Below, in pieces: positions 45,101-53,628 of a stretch of 64,000 nt of DNA. Position 1 is the first letter of the stretch; the number at the start of each line of letters is the position of its first letter. Below the pieces are notes generated by a model. That model was not told where the DNA came from. It was given only the letters and a program-made list of their open reading frames with translations, and did not search any database. A program made the translations under genes and the position numbers. The DNA is from JAFCUW01 sp049897565 (GTDB taxonomy: Bacteria > Pseudomonadota > Gammaproteobacteria > Burkholderiales > Burkholderiaceae_D), in the NCBI RefSeq assembly GCF_049897565.1, contig NZ_JAFCWM010000010.1, positions 62,001 through 126,000 of the forward strand. The letters run 5' to 3'.

Positions 45101-45898
45101 ATGACGACAGTGGCAGCCATCCAGATGGTCTCGACGCCCGACGTGGCGGAAAACATTGCCAGCGCCACGCGCCTGGTGGGCGAGGCGGCCGCCGCCGGCG
45201 CCACGCTGGTCAGCCTGCCCGAGTACTGGCCCATCATGGGCATGAGCGACACCGACAAGGTGGCGCATGCCGAGCAGATCGGCGACGGGCCGATCCAGCA
45301 GTTCATGGCCGACGCCGCGCGTGAGCACGGCATCTGGCTGATCGGCGGCACCTTGCCGCTGGTCTCGAACGACGCCGCCAAGGTAATGAACACCACGCTG
45401 GTGTACGGGCCGGACGGCCAGCCGGCGGCGCGCTACGACAAGATGCACCTGTTCGGCTTCGACAAAGGCGACGAATCGTACGACGAGTCGCGCACCATCG
45501 TGCCGGGCGCGGCGGTCGGCACCTTCGAGGCGCCGTTCGGGCGCGTCGGCTTGTCGGTATGCTACGACCTGCGCTTTCCCGAGCTGTACCGCGCGATGGG
45601 CGAATGCGCGCTGATCGTCGTGCCGGCCGCCTTCACCCACACCACCGGCCTGGCCCACTGGGACGTGTTGCTGCGCGCGCGCGCCATCGAAAACCAGTGC
45701 TACGTGCTGGCCGCGGCGCAAGGCGGGCGCCACCAGAACGGGCGCCGCACTTACGGGCACAGCATGCTGATCGACCCGTGGGGCGAAGTCAAGGCCTGCC
45801 TGGCCGAGGGCGAGGGCGTCATTAGCGGCGAGCTGGACGCCGACTTCCTCGCCGGCGTGCGCGAAAGCTTGCCTGCGCTCAAGCATCGCCGGCTGTGA
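45101..45898 (+). CDS. Carbon-nitrogen hydrolase (nitrilase superfamily amidase)
   Basis: The 265-residue protein carries the Glu-Lys-Cys triad of the nitrilase superfamily: Glu41 (SLPEYWP), Lys114 (KMHLFGFDKG) and Cys154 (LSVCYDLRFPELYRAM). It resembles the Nit1/Nit2 omega-amidase or deaminated-glutathione amidase branch, which hydrolyses amides of dicarboxylates. The exact substrate is not established. It is closely placed after the YhdP-type gene and precedes tldD, an arrangement widespread in betaproteobacteria. Confidence 0.92.
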   Translation: MTTVAAIQMVSTPDVAENIASATRLVGEAAAAGATLVSLPEYWPIMGMSDTDKVAHAEQIGDGPIQQFMADAAREHGIWLIGGTLPLVSNDAAKVMNTTLVYGPDGQPAARYDKMHLFGFDKGDESYDESRTIVPGAAVGTFEAPFGRVGLSVCYDLRFPELYRAMGECALIVVPAAFTHTTGLAHWDVLLRARAIENQCYVLAAAQGGRHQNGRRTYGHSMLIDPWGEVKACLAEGEGVISGELDADFLAGVRESLPALKHRRL

Positions 45899-45958
45899 CA
45901 CGGTGCGAACAGGCTGACTATGGCACAATGCCTGCATCACTACTGAAGGACCTGCACA

Positions 45959-47419
45959 ATGACTCCATTTGAACCGAACCTGACGACCCTGGCGGTGGCG
46001 CGCGACGTATTGCTGACGCCCTTTGGCCTTGACGAATCGAAGCTGCTGAAGGCGCTCGGGACGATGTTTACGCACAAGGTCGACTACGCCGACCTGTATT
46101 TCCAATTTACCAAGAGCGAAGGCTGGAGCCTGGAAGAAGGCATCGTCAAGACCGGCAGCTTTTCGATCGACCAGGGCGTCGGCGTGCGCGCCATTTCCGG
46201 CGACAAGACGGCGTTCTCGTACTCCGACGAAATCTCCGAAGCAGCGCTGCTCGAAGCGGCCGCCGCCACACGCACCATCGCGCGCGTCGGCAGCGGCAAG
46301 ATCAAGATTGCCACGGCCACCCAGCCGGTCGGCGGTCGCTCGCTGTATTTGCCGAACGACCCGCTGGAGTCGCTCGACGCCACCGCCAAGGTCAAGCTGC
46401 TCGAACGCGTCGAAAAGATGGCGCGCGCCAAGGATCCGCGCGTGGTTCAGGTAATGGCCGGCCTGGCCGGTGAATACGACGTGGTGCTGGTGGTGCGCAG
46501 CGACGGCGTGCTGGCGGCCGACATACGCCCGCTGGTGCGCGTGTCCGTCACCGTTATCGTCGAGCAGGACGGGCGCCGCGAGATGGGCTCGTCCGGCGGC
46601 GGCGGGCGCTACAACTACGCCTACTTCGACGACACCATCCTCGAGCAATACGCCACCGAAGCGGTCAAGGCCGCGGTGGTCAACCTCCACGCGCGTCCGG
46701 CCCCGGCCGGACCGATGACGATCGTGCTCGGACCTGGCTGGCCAGGCATCTTGCTGCACGAAGCGATCGGCCACGGCCTCGAGGGCGACTTCAACCGCAA
46801 GGGCTCGTCGGCGTTTTCCGGCCGCATCGGCGAACGGGTGGCGGCCAAGGGCGTCACCGTGGTCGACGACGGCACCTTGCAGAATCGCCGCGGTTCGCTC
46901 AACATCGACGACGAAGGCAACCCGACCCAGTGCACCACCTTGATCGAGGATGGCATCCTGAAAGGCTACATCCAGGACACAATGAATGCGCGCCTGATGA
47001 AGATGCCGGTGACCGGCAACGCGCGGCGCGAATCGTTCGCCCACCTGCCGATGCCGCGCATGACCAACACCTACATGCTCGGCGGCGACAAGGATCCGGA
47101 AGAAATCCTGGCGTCGGTCAAGAATGGCCTGTACGCGGTCAATTTCGGCGGCGGCCAGGTCGACATCACCAACGGCAAGTTCGTCTTCTCCGCGAGTGAA
47201 GCGTACATGATCGAAAACGGCAAGGTGACCTACCCGGTCAAGGGCGCCACCCTGATCGGCAACGGTCCTGACGTGCTGAACCGCGTGTCGATGATCGGCA
47301 ACGACATGCGCCTCGATTCCGGCGTCGGCGTGTGCGGCAAGGAAGGCCAGAGCGTGCCGGTCGGCGTCGGCCAGCCGACCTTGCGCATCGACGGCGTGAC
47401 GGTCGGCGGCACCGCCTGA
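45959..47419 (+). CDS. tldD: TldD family metalloprotease
   Basis: The 486-residue product is the standard TldD length. The metal-binding HExxxH motif is HEAIGH (His267, Glu268, His272) in ILLHEAIGHGLEGDF. Other family features are GRYNYAYFDD and the C-terminal GVGQPTLRIDGVTVGG. With PmbA (TldE), TldD forms a protease that degrades CcdA and matures peptides such as microcin B17; no pmbA is in this window. A strong terminator follows. Confidence 0.95.
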   Translation: MTPFEPNLTTLAVARDVLLTPFGLDESKLLKALGTMFTHKVDYADLYFQFTKSEGWSLEEGIVKTGSFSIDQGVGVRAISGDKTAFSYSDEISEAALLEAAAATRTIARVGSGKIKIATATQPVGGRSLYLPNDPLESLDATAKVKLLERVEKMARAKDPRVVQVMAGLAGEYDVVLVVRSDGVLAADIRPLVRVSVTVIVEQDGRREMGSSGGGGRYNYAYFDDTILEQYATEAVKAAVVNLHARPAPAGPMTIVLGPGWPGILLHEAIGHGLEGDFNRKGSSAFSGRIGERVAAKGVTVVDDGTLQNRRGSLNIDDEGNPTQCTTLIEDGILKGYIQDTMNARLMKMPVTGNARRESFAHLPMPRMTNTYMLGGDKDPEEILASVKNGLYAVNFGGGQVDITNGKFVFSASEAYMIENGKVTYPVKGATLIGNGPDVLNRVSMIGNDMRLDSGVGVCGKEGQSVPVGVGQPTLRIDGVTVGGTA

Positions 47420-47445
47420 CGTGCAGGGAGTGGCCAGCAGTACAG

Positions 47446-47471
47446 AAAAAGCCCGGATATCCGGGCTTTTT
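47446..47471 (+). terminator. Intrinsic terminator after tldD
   Basis: GCCCGG pairs with CCGGGC around ATAT, flanked by five A and five T residues, forming a palindromic stem of about 11 bp. It can act in both directions. Confidence 0.9.
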
Positions 47472-47656
47472 GTTGTCCGTCTCGACAATACATCGCTGCC
47501 CTGCGAGGGCAATGTACTCGCACACTTAGTGCGCCTGACAAGACCCATTTCTTGCTCGTCGAGCAACGAACTCGTACACTGGGTCGTACCGACCGTCCGC
47601 TATCGGCGGCCAACAGCGGACTGTGAACACCATTTAACCTTCAAGGATGCCGCCCC

Positions 47657-47833
47657 ATGAATCACGCCCTCACGATTTCCGTGCCGCACCTTCACACAGA
47701 ACGGCTGACGCTTCGGGAATACCATGTCGGAGAATCATCCCGGCGTGTTGCCGAGCGCCTGGGAATGACGTACGAAATGAAAACTGAGCTGAACGGCAAG
47801 GGAATCAATAGTTATATGCTTGAGCATATGTGA
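47657..47833 (+). pseudogene. GNAT N-acetyltransferase remnant with internal deletion
   Basis: This 58-codon frame starts with MNHALTISVPHLHTERLTLREY, a typical GNAT N-terminus, and ends with SRRVAERLGMTYEMKTELN, the canonical motif A/B end of such enzymes. About 100 residues of core between them are missing, with the junction around 47720-47730. The reading frame stays open across the junction, so a short protein could be made but not an active enzyme. An intact, unrelated GNAT gene is at 52317. Confidence 0.8.
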
Positions 47834-47901
47834 GTCAGCTGCGATCGGCAAAGCCGATGTCCGCTTTGGCTCGGCGCGGACGTTCGCCTTCTCGACTACG
47901 G

Positions 47902-49767
47902 TTACCCTGCTGGCACGACCTGGCGCGCTTGCTGCGCCGGCGGCGAGCGAGCATCGATCTTGGCGGCGCTGACAACCGGCGCCTCGAACTCAAAACCGAC
48001 CGCGTCGTGGACCTGCCACCCCCCTTCGGCCTTCAGGCTCAGCACATGGGTGTGGTGACGCAGCACGGCGCCGCGGTGGGCAATGCTGATGAGGGTGGTG
48101 CCGCGCTCGCGCAGCAGCGCGTACAGCGATGCTTCGTTTCCACTGTCGAGCGCGCTTGTCGCCTCGTCCAGGATGACGATGCTCGGCGCATGCACCAGCA
48201 CGCGGCCGAACGCCAGGCGCTGCTGCTCGCCGACCGACAACAGCTTTTCCCAGTCATGCACGGCGTCCAGGCCGCCCACGCGCTCGGCCAGCTGCGGCAG
48301 ATGCACCGTCTCGAGGATGTCCGCCAGTTGCTCGTCGCTCAGGTCTGAGTGCGCGCTGGGGTAGATGAGCTGGCTGCGCAGCGTGCCCGCTTGCAGATAG
48401 GGCTGCTGCGGCAGAAAAAACAGGTCGGTCAGCGGCGGATGGTGAATCACGCCGCTGCCGTTGTTCCACAAGCCCGCAATTGCCCGCAACAGCGAGCTTT
48501 TGCCGCAGCCGCTATCGCCGGTAATGAGCAGCGCGTCGCCAGGCTTCAAGTCAAGCGTCAGCTCCTTGATCAGCACGCGCGCAGACTGCGGCGGATACAC
48601 CGTGAGCGATTCTAGCGACAGTTGCTCCGCTGGACGGCGTTCGATGCGCGCTTGCTTGTCATCGACAACCTGCTTGGTTGCGATATTCGGCAGCACCAGA
48701 TTGGACAAGGCCTGCAGGCGGTCAATTCCGGCCACGAAGCGGCTCAGGCTCTCGAAGTTATCGACAATGACGCCCACTGCGGACAGTACGGCGGTAAAGG
48801 CGCCCGCCGCCGCGATCGCCCGGCCCACTTCCAACCTGCCCGACAATACGGCTTCAGCCAGAATCACGCTCGGCAGCACCAAATCGAGCCGGCTGAAGGC
48901 GCGCTGGAACAAGTTCAGCGCCCGCTGCTTCTTGATCAGCCTGGCAAAATTTTCGATCACCTTGTTGAACTTGCTGTCGATGTGCGCACGTTCCTGTTTC
49001 TCACCGCGGTAAAAGGCGATCGATTCGGCATTTTCGCGCAAGCGCATCAGGCTGAAGCGGAAATCGGCCTCGCGCCGCAGTTGTGCGAAATTGAGGTGGA
49101 TCAGCGGATTGCCGAACACCCAAAGGGCGACGACGGTGCCCATCAGCGCGTACACGGCCAGCACGCCCACCAGCAAGTGCGAGATCGACCACAGCACGGC
49201 GCTGAAAGCGACCAGCTGCATGAACGAGCCGAGGAAAATGAGCAGGAAGTGAATCGACCTTCCGGTGAAACTGTTGATGTCCTCGCTGATGCGCTGGTCG
49301 GGATTGTCGATCTCGCCCTCGGTTCCGAGCTCGTAGTATTTGCGCCCTTTCAGATAGCCGTCGAGGAAGCGGCCAGTGAGCCAGCGCCGCCATTTGTTGG
49401 CAAAGAGGTCGCGCATGTAGTAGTAGAACGCGTAGATCGGCACGGCGAAGGCGAGCACGAACAGGCAGGCGCGTACCGACTTCCAGAAGCGGTCGGCATC
49501 CTTGCCCGCCAGCGCAGACGTCATCTCTCCCGCCTGGTTGTTCAGCATGACGGCGAACTTGGTCTCGACCAACATGAGTACGACCAGGAGCATCAGCAAG
49601 CCCCAGGCCGTCTTCTTTTCTTCCTCCAGCCAATATGGTTTTGCCACTTTGACGAACTGCTTCCAAGCAGCGAGCGAGAGAGGAGGGGGCCGGCGTCGTC
49701 GTTTCTTGGGCGCAGCCGGCGCCTCGTCAGCCGTGGCGGCGGCGGTAGCGCAATCAGTTGGTTTCAT
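47902..49767 (-). CDS. ABC transporter permease-ATPase (ABC_membrane_2/YddA-like)
   Basis: The 621-residue half-transporter has an N-terminal membrane domain with six helices and a C-terminal ATPase. The EEEKKTAWGLLMLLVVLML start and the NPDQRISEDINSFTG segment are characteristic of the ABC_membrane_2 group, related to peroxisomal ABCD proteins and to SbmA/BacA-like importers. The ATPase has GDSGCGKSSLL (about 415), signature LSVGEQQRLAFGR (about 510) and Walker B IVILDEATSALD (about 532). The substrate is unknown; related proteins handle vitamin B12, peptides or acyl-CoA derivatives. It stands alone, read leftward. Confidence 0.88.
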   Translation of the reverse strand: MKPTDCATAAATADEAPAAPKKRRRRPPPLSLAAWKQFVKVAKPYWLEEEKKTAWGLLMLLVVLMLVETKFAVMLNNQAGEMTSALAGKDADRFWKSVRACLFVLAFAVPIYAFYYYMRDLFANKWRRWLTGRFLDGYLKGRKYYELGTEGEIDNPDQRISEDINSFTGRSIHFLLIFLGSFMQLVAFSAVLWSISHLLVGVLAVYALMGTVVALWVFGNPLIHLNFAQLRREADFRFSLMRLRENAESIAFYRGEKQERAHIDSKFNKVIENFARLIKKQRALNLFQRAFSRLDLVLPSVILAEAVLSGRLEVGRAIAAAGAFTAVLSAVGVIVDNFESLSRFVAGIDRLQALSNLVLPNIATKQVVDDKQARIERRPAEQLSLESLTVYPPQSARVLIKELTLDLKPGDALLITGDSGCGKSSLLRAIAGLWNNGSGVIHHPPLTDLFFLPQQPYLQAGTLRSQLIYPSAHSDLSDEQLADILETVHLPQLAERVGGLDAVHDWEKLLSVGEQQRLAFGRVLVHAPSIVILDEATSALDSGNEASLYALLRERGTTLISIAHRGAVLRHHTHVLSLKAEGGWQVHDAVGFEFEAPVVSAAKIDARSPPAQQARQVVPAG

Positions 49768-49964
49768 GGTTGGTGAATCGCGCTAATCGGCTAAGGTTCG
49801 AACTCATCGGTTCGATGATGGTTACTTCGGTGCCAGCTTAGCCATGCTGGTCATTGCCGAAGATGCGCTATGGTTCAGTTACCCCAAGCATAGGGCCACA
49901 AACGAAAATGTTCCGTGCGCCAACTGACACAGCATGACATTGGCCAATTTCAGACAAGATCGAT

Positions 49965-50554
49965 TTAGTCAGCCTGACGCCGCTTCGCCTTTGGCTGTAT
50001 CGGAGCCAGGCAAAACGCCAGGCTGATCAGCTGCCCTCGGTCATTGGCACGCGACTGGCTCGTGAGCTGCCCCAGGCGTAGAAGGAGCGCGTTGACTTCT
50101 TCGAGGTCGGTATTGCTCACCCAACCCTTATTGCGGGAAATCCACAATTGGCGACGGGGTCCGGACAGTTGCACGTCCGGGAGCGCCAGGGCAGCTGCAA
50201 AATCCTGCGCCGCAATGTGCAACAATTGCTGGGAAAATTTGGTCAGTGCCAAAGTCACACCCGGCACGCTCGGCTTGTACACCATGCGCAAGGGTCCCCT
50301 TTAGCGCCGGCGAGCCTGAAGCGTCGCTCCCCGCTGTCCGGGCTCGTCCTCTCCTGCACCATCCCACCTTTGCGGAGCAAATCAAGGTGGTAGTACGGCC
50401 CGTCCATCGGACGGCCCAATTCATTTGACAGCTCGCTAACGCTCGCCTCACCGCCCATTGCGGCCAAGGTGTCGACCAGCTCCTGCCGCACGCCAGATGC
50501 AAGCAATGCGATGTCCTCTGGCGCGGATATTTCGCCTTTCGTTTTTGCGTCCAT
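49965..50554 (-). pseudogene. ArsR-like winged-helix regulator interrupted by a frameshift
   Basis: Two overlapping frames add up to one protein. The first, from the ATG at 50554, has a winged-helix part (VRQELVDTLAAMGGEASVSE, then LDLLRKGGMVQER and ERRFRLAG). The second continues as RMVYKPSVPGVTLALTKF to ISLAFCLAPIQPK. They are joined by inserting one C into the CCC run at 50292-50294, restoring KGDPLRMVYK. As sequenced, the protein is truncated soon after the DNA-binding domain. It may be genuine decay or a homopolymer sequencing error. ArsR-type fold is inferred from the wing motif; the sensor function is unknown. Confidence 0.7.
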
Positions 50555-50611
50555 AGAGTGTGCCTGTCAATTAGTTTGTTGAAATAACCATGATTATATT
50601 TAACACAATGC

Positions 50612-51826
50612 TTGTGTCTCATCGAACGTACGCATCCCGCGCTCGAACTTGAGCTGGATGCGGCACTCGGGTCGGTTTCCAGCGCGCTTTCCAGCAATCT
50701 CACGCGCGACGAAGCGTGGTCGGTCATGGCGCGCCTCAATCCGATTTTCGCCGACGGCCATGTGATGATCGGCTATGCGGACTGGCGTGGCGAAGCACGT
50801 GCACACCTGCGATCCGGCGGCGGTTTCTTTCCGTTCGAAGTGGCGATTCACGGCGACGGTACAGTGCGCATCCTCGCCTGGCTCGGCGGGCAGAGATCAT
50901 TGCTCGCGGGCTCGCGCATTGAACGCATCAATGGCCGCGATGCTAAAGCTGTGGTAGCCGAACTGACGGAACGGATGCATGGCGACACGCCGCAATTTCG
51001 CGCGAGGTTGCTGGGGCAACGGTTTTGGTTTTTCTGTGGAAAATGTACGGTGCACCGACAAGCTTTACGGTAGAACTCGAGTCCATGCCTGGCATGCGTC
51101 TGGCCCAGGCCCACAACGAAGCGGTCGTCCTGCAAGGAGACGCCAGCTTCGAGCGCCAGTTCCGCCTGCTACCCCGCAATGCTGCTGTTCTCGTGCTCGG
51201 GTCGTTCGACTGGCCTGACAAAGAGCGCTTCATGGCGTTCACGCACGAGGCTTTCGCCCGCATGAGGAATGAACGCGTCAACACTCTCATCATCGATGTG
51301 CGGCTCAACGGCGGGGGCAGTGACGACTACTGGATCGACGGGGTGCTTCGGTACGTGGCAGCCAAGCGTTTTCGGTGGGCATCGACCTATGTCAAGCGCG
51401 TGCTGGAAGGGCGTGCAGAGCCGGGCCAGCGCACGGGCGACAGCGTCGCCGGAGAAGTCACTGGCTGGATTGAACCGGCCCTCGCCGAGCCGCTCCATTT
51501 CGGGGGGGCGCGTGTATGTGCTGACCGGCGACGCCACTTATTCGTCGGCTATATTGTTTGCCAACACCGTACAGGATTTCGGCTTTGGCACCGTGGCTGG
51601 GCCAAGCGGTGCGGCGCGTGCACGCCAATCGGGCGGGACATCGCGGTTGGTGTTGCCACGGACCGGGCTGGTAGTCAGCAGTCCCCGTTTCGTGCTTGAT
51701 CGACCTTCGGGAATGCGCTTGCCGCTGCTGTTTACGGCCGACCTGGTCATGGCGGACGATATAAGTAATCCCGATGCGATGGTCGACGCGGTGCTCGCGC
51801 ACAGCCGGAGGCGACCGTCGCCATAG
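50612..51826 (+). pseudogene. S41 family peptidase with two compensating frameshifts
   Basis: Three frames contribute successive pieces. The first (from TTG at 50612) has ARLNPIFADGHVMIGY and LLAGSRIERINGRDA. The second (about 51025-51500) has VNTLIIDVRLNGGGSDDYW, the S41 DxRxNGGG motif. The third (to 51826) has GGRVYVLTGDATYSSAILFA, the S41 catalytic Ser region. The first shift is a missing base in the T-run at 51029-51033 and the second an extra G in the G7 run at 51502-51508, so the frame is restored. No signal peptide is seen at the start, suggesting N-terminal truncation too. S41 enzymes are C-terminal-processing or tricorn-like peptidases. Homopolymer errors in the assembly could also explain this. 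Confidence 0.75.
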
Positions 51827-51934
51827 CATCTCGGGATCGTCGGGATGCCACAACAAGTTGACAAAACGGGATACAAGTGGCGCATAGTAGAATCGCTGGA
51901 CGCAATTCACGCTGACGCTGAATAAGGACTCGAC

Positions 51935-52264
51935 ATGGCACAGATTGACCTGGCAGGCTACAACCTCGGTGAACTAAAAGGACTCCAACACGAGATCGAA
52001 AAGGAGATCAAATCACGCGGGCATCAGGACGTCAAAAAGGCGCGCGAACAAATTCACGCTATCGCACAAGAAGCAGGTATTTCGATAGCGGACCTGCTCG
52101 ATAGCGCTCCTCGAAAAGCGAAAAGCAGTAGTGGACAGAAAGTGAAGCCGAAGTATCGAAACCCGGCTGACGGCTCGCAGACCTGGACAGGTCGAGGACG
52201 CCAACCAAGATGGATTGCAAAAGAGCTGGCAAACGGCAAAGCATTGGATGATTTCCGAATCTAG
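51935..52264 (+). CDS. H-NS family nucleoid-associated protein
   Basis: The 109-residue protein has an N-terminal oligomerisation region (KGLQHEIEKEIKSRG) and the C-terminal H-NS DNA-binding motif at residues 73-93 (PKYRNPADGSQTWTGRGRQPR), with the core TWTGRGRQPRWI. These proteins bind AT-rich DNA and silence foreign genes. It lies in the most AT-rich and pseudogene-rich part of the window (about 47.5-53.5 kb), which agrees with a xenogeneic-silencing role, an inference. The start codon has a GGACTCGAC-type weak ribosome site. Confidence 0.93.
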   Translation: MAQIDLAGYNLGELKGLQHEIEKEIKSRGHQDVKKAREQIHAIAQEAGISIADLLDSAPRKAKSSSGQKVKPKYRNPADGSQTWTGRGRQPRWIAKELANGKALDDFRI

Positions 52265-52316
52265 CCAGTTGCTAAGATCGCTAGTCATAAATCAAGAAAC
52301 ACCCAAGGTCCTGTTC

Positions 52317-52859
52317 ATGGCAATTTCACTCCCGGAACGATTGTGCACACCGAGATTGGTTTTACGAGAGCCGCGTGAAGCCGATGCAGTGCACATCTTC
52401 GATGCCTACACTCAAGACCCTGAGGTCGCGCGATATATGGTCTGGCGTCCCCACCAAGTCGTCGGCGAGACAGCTGATTTTATTTCGTACTGCATGCAGG
52501 GATGGGCGAGCGGGCGGAGCCGGCCGTATGTATTGGCCCGTAGCGAAAATGACGGTATTGCCATTGGCATGTTAGATGCGCGCATCTTTTCGAACACGAT
52601 CGACATTGGTTATGTTCTGCAGAGGTCATGCTGGGGGAATGGTCTTATGTCGGAGGCTGTCGATGCCTTTAGCAATGCGGCGTTGGCTTACCCTGAATGC
52701 TTTCGGGTACAGGCTACGTGCGACACCGAAAATCATGCGTCTGCACGGACTTTGCAAAAGTGCGGGTTCGCCATGGAAGGCCGGCTTGAACGACATATCG
52801 TACTGCCGAACCTTGGTCGTGAGCCGCGAGCATCCCTGATGTATGCGCGCTGTCGATAA
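52317..52859 (+). CDS. GNAT family N-acetyltransferase (RimJ-like)
   Basis: From the ATG at 52317 (MAISLPERLC) the product has 180 residues. It begins with the family segment TPRLVLREPREADAVHIFDAY and has the acetyl-CoA loop region around WGNGLMSEAVDAF and the C-terminal ENHASARTLQKCGFAMEGRL. It most resembles the RimJ/L-type acetyltransferases that modify protein N-termini or small amines, but the substrate is unknown. An in-frame extension overlaps the H-NS gene, so the family N-terminus was preferred. Confidence 0.88.
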   Translation: MAISLPERLCTPRLVLREPREADAVHIFDAYTQDPEVARYMVWRPHQVVGETADFISYCMQGWASGRSRPYVLARSENDGIAIGMLDARIFSNTIDIGYVLQRSCWGNGLMSEAVDAFSNAALAYPECFRVQATCDTENHASARTLQKCGFAMEGRLERHIVLPNLGREPRASLMYARCR

Positions 52860-53033
52860 CCCTACCGCACCAATACTCATTGCCGCCAACTTTGAGCGCG
52901 ATATACCTGTCAAAGGATTGCCCGGGACAGAATTTCTTAAGCGTCTTTTGGGTCGGCAGCAGCCGGTGAGGGACCGGCTGGTGCCGGCCAAAATACGGAT
53001 GATTCGACATGGAGCGAAACCAATGAGGATTGC

Positions 53034-53396
53034 ATGCGTCTCTCAGCCAAACTAAGCCTGACAGGCCTTGCCCTCATCTTGGCAATTGCGCTGGCACTGC
53101 TGTCGGCGCACGTTGAGCGCGCAGGTCCCGAACTGGCGCAGTACGGCAACCTGTGTGGACCACGGGCTTTCGACCCATGCTACAAGCCCGTATTGAAGGG
53201 CGGTTTCCCGGTTGCATACTTGTTTGACGCACCGGGGGTTTCCGTAGAGCGGCAGCTCTCGTTTGGTGAAGACAAGCTGTTCGTCGACGCTCTGATCGTC
53301 GACATTGCCTTGCATTTCGCTATTGTTTTACTGGCCGTTATGGTGGCCTCGCAATGCAGGTCGCTCACTCATGCCGCGAATCGTCCCAGAACGTAA
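53034..53396 (+). CDS. Small membrane protein of unknown function
   Basis: The 120-residue product starts with a hydrophobic helix (SLTGLALILAIALALLS) and has a second membrane segment near the C-terminus (FAIVLLAVMVASQCRSL). In between is a Cys-containing extracytoplasmic stretch (NLCGPRAFDPCYKP). I do not recognise a characterised family; similar short proteins with a CGP and GGFP segment occur in related bacteria as hypothetical proteins. The ribosome site is weak. It ends a stretch of accessory genes. Confidence 0.6.
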   Translation: MRLSAKLSLTGLALILAIALALLSAHVERAGPELAQYGNLCGPRAFDPCYKPVLKGGFPVAYLFDAPGVSVERQLSFGEDKLFVDALIVDIALHFAIVLLAVMVASQCRSLTHAANRPRT

Positions 53397-53628
53397 CCGG
53401 TTCGTCCCCAAGAATGTCAGTTTCGGGTCTGGTCGAGCCGCAAGCAGTCCTGTAGAACATCGGCTTTTAAGGCGCCTCTTTTTTATGTGCTGCGCGCTGC
53501 CAGCGCAATCACCTGATAAGCCTTGGTAGCGCTGAGTTTCCACCTATTGCGTACTTGGTCTCCGATGGCCGCGATACCGACAACAAGCTCGGCATTGCTG
53601 GGCTTGTTGTCCACATCCACAGCGTCCC

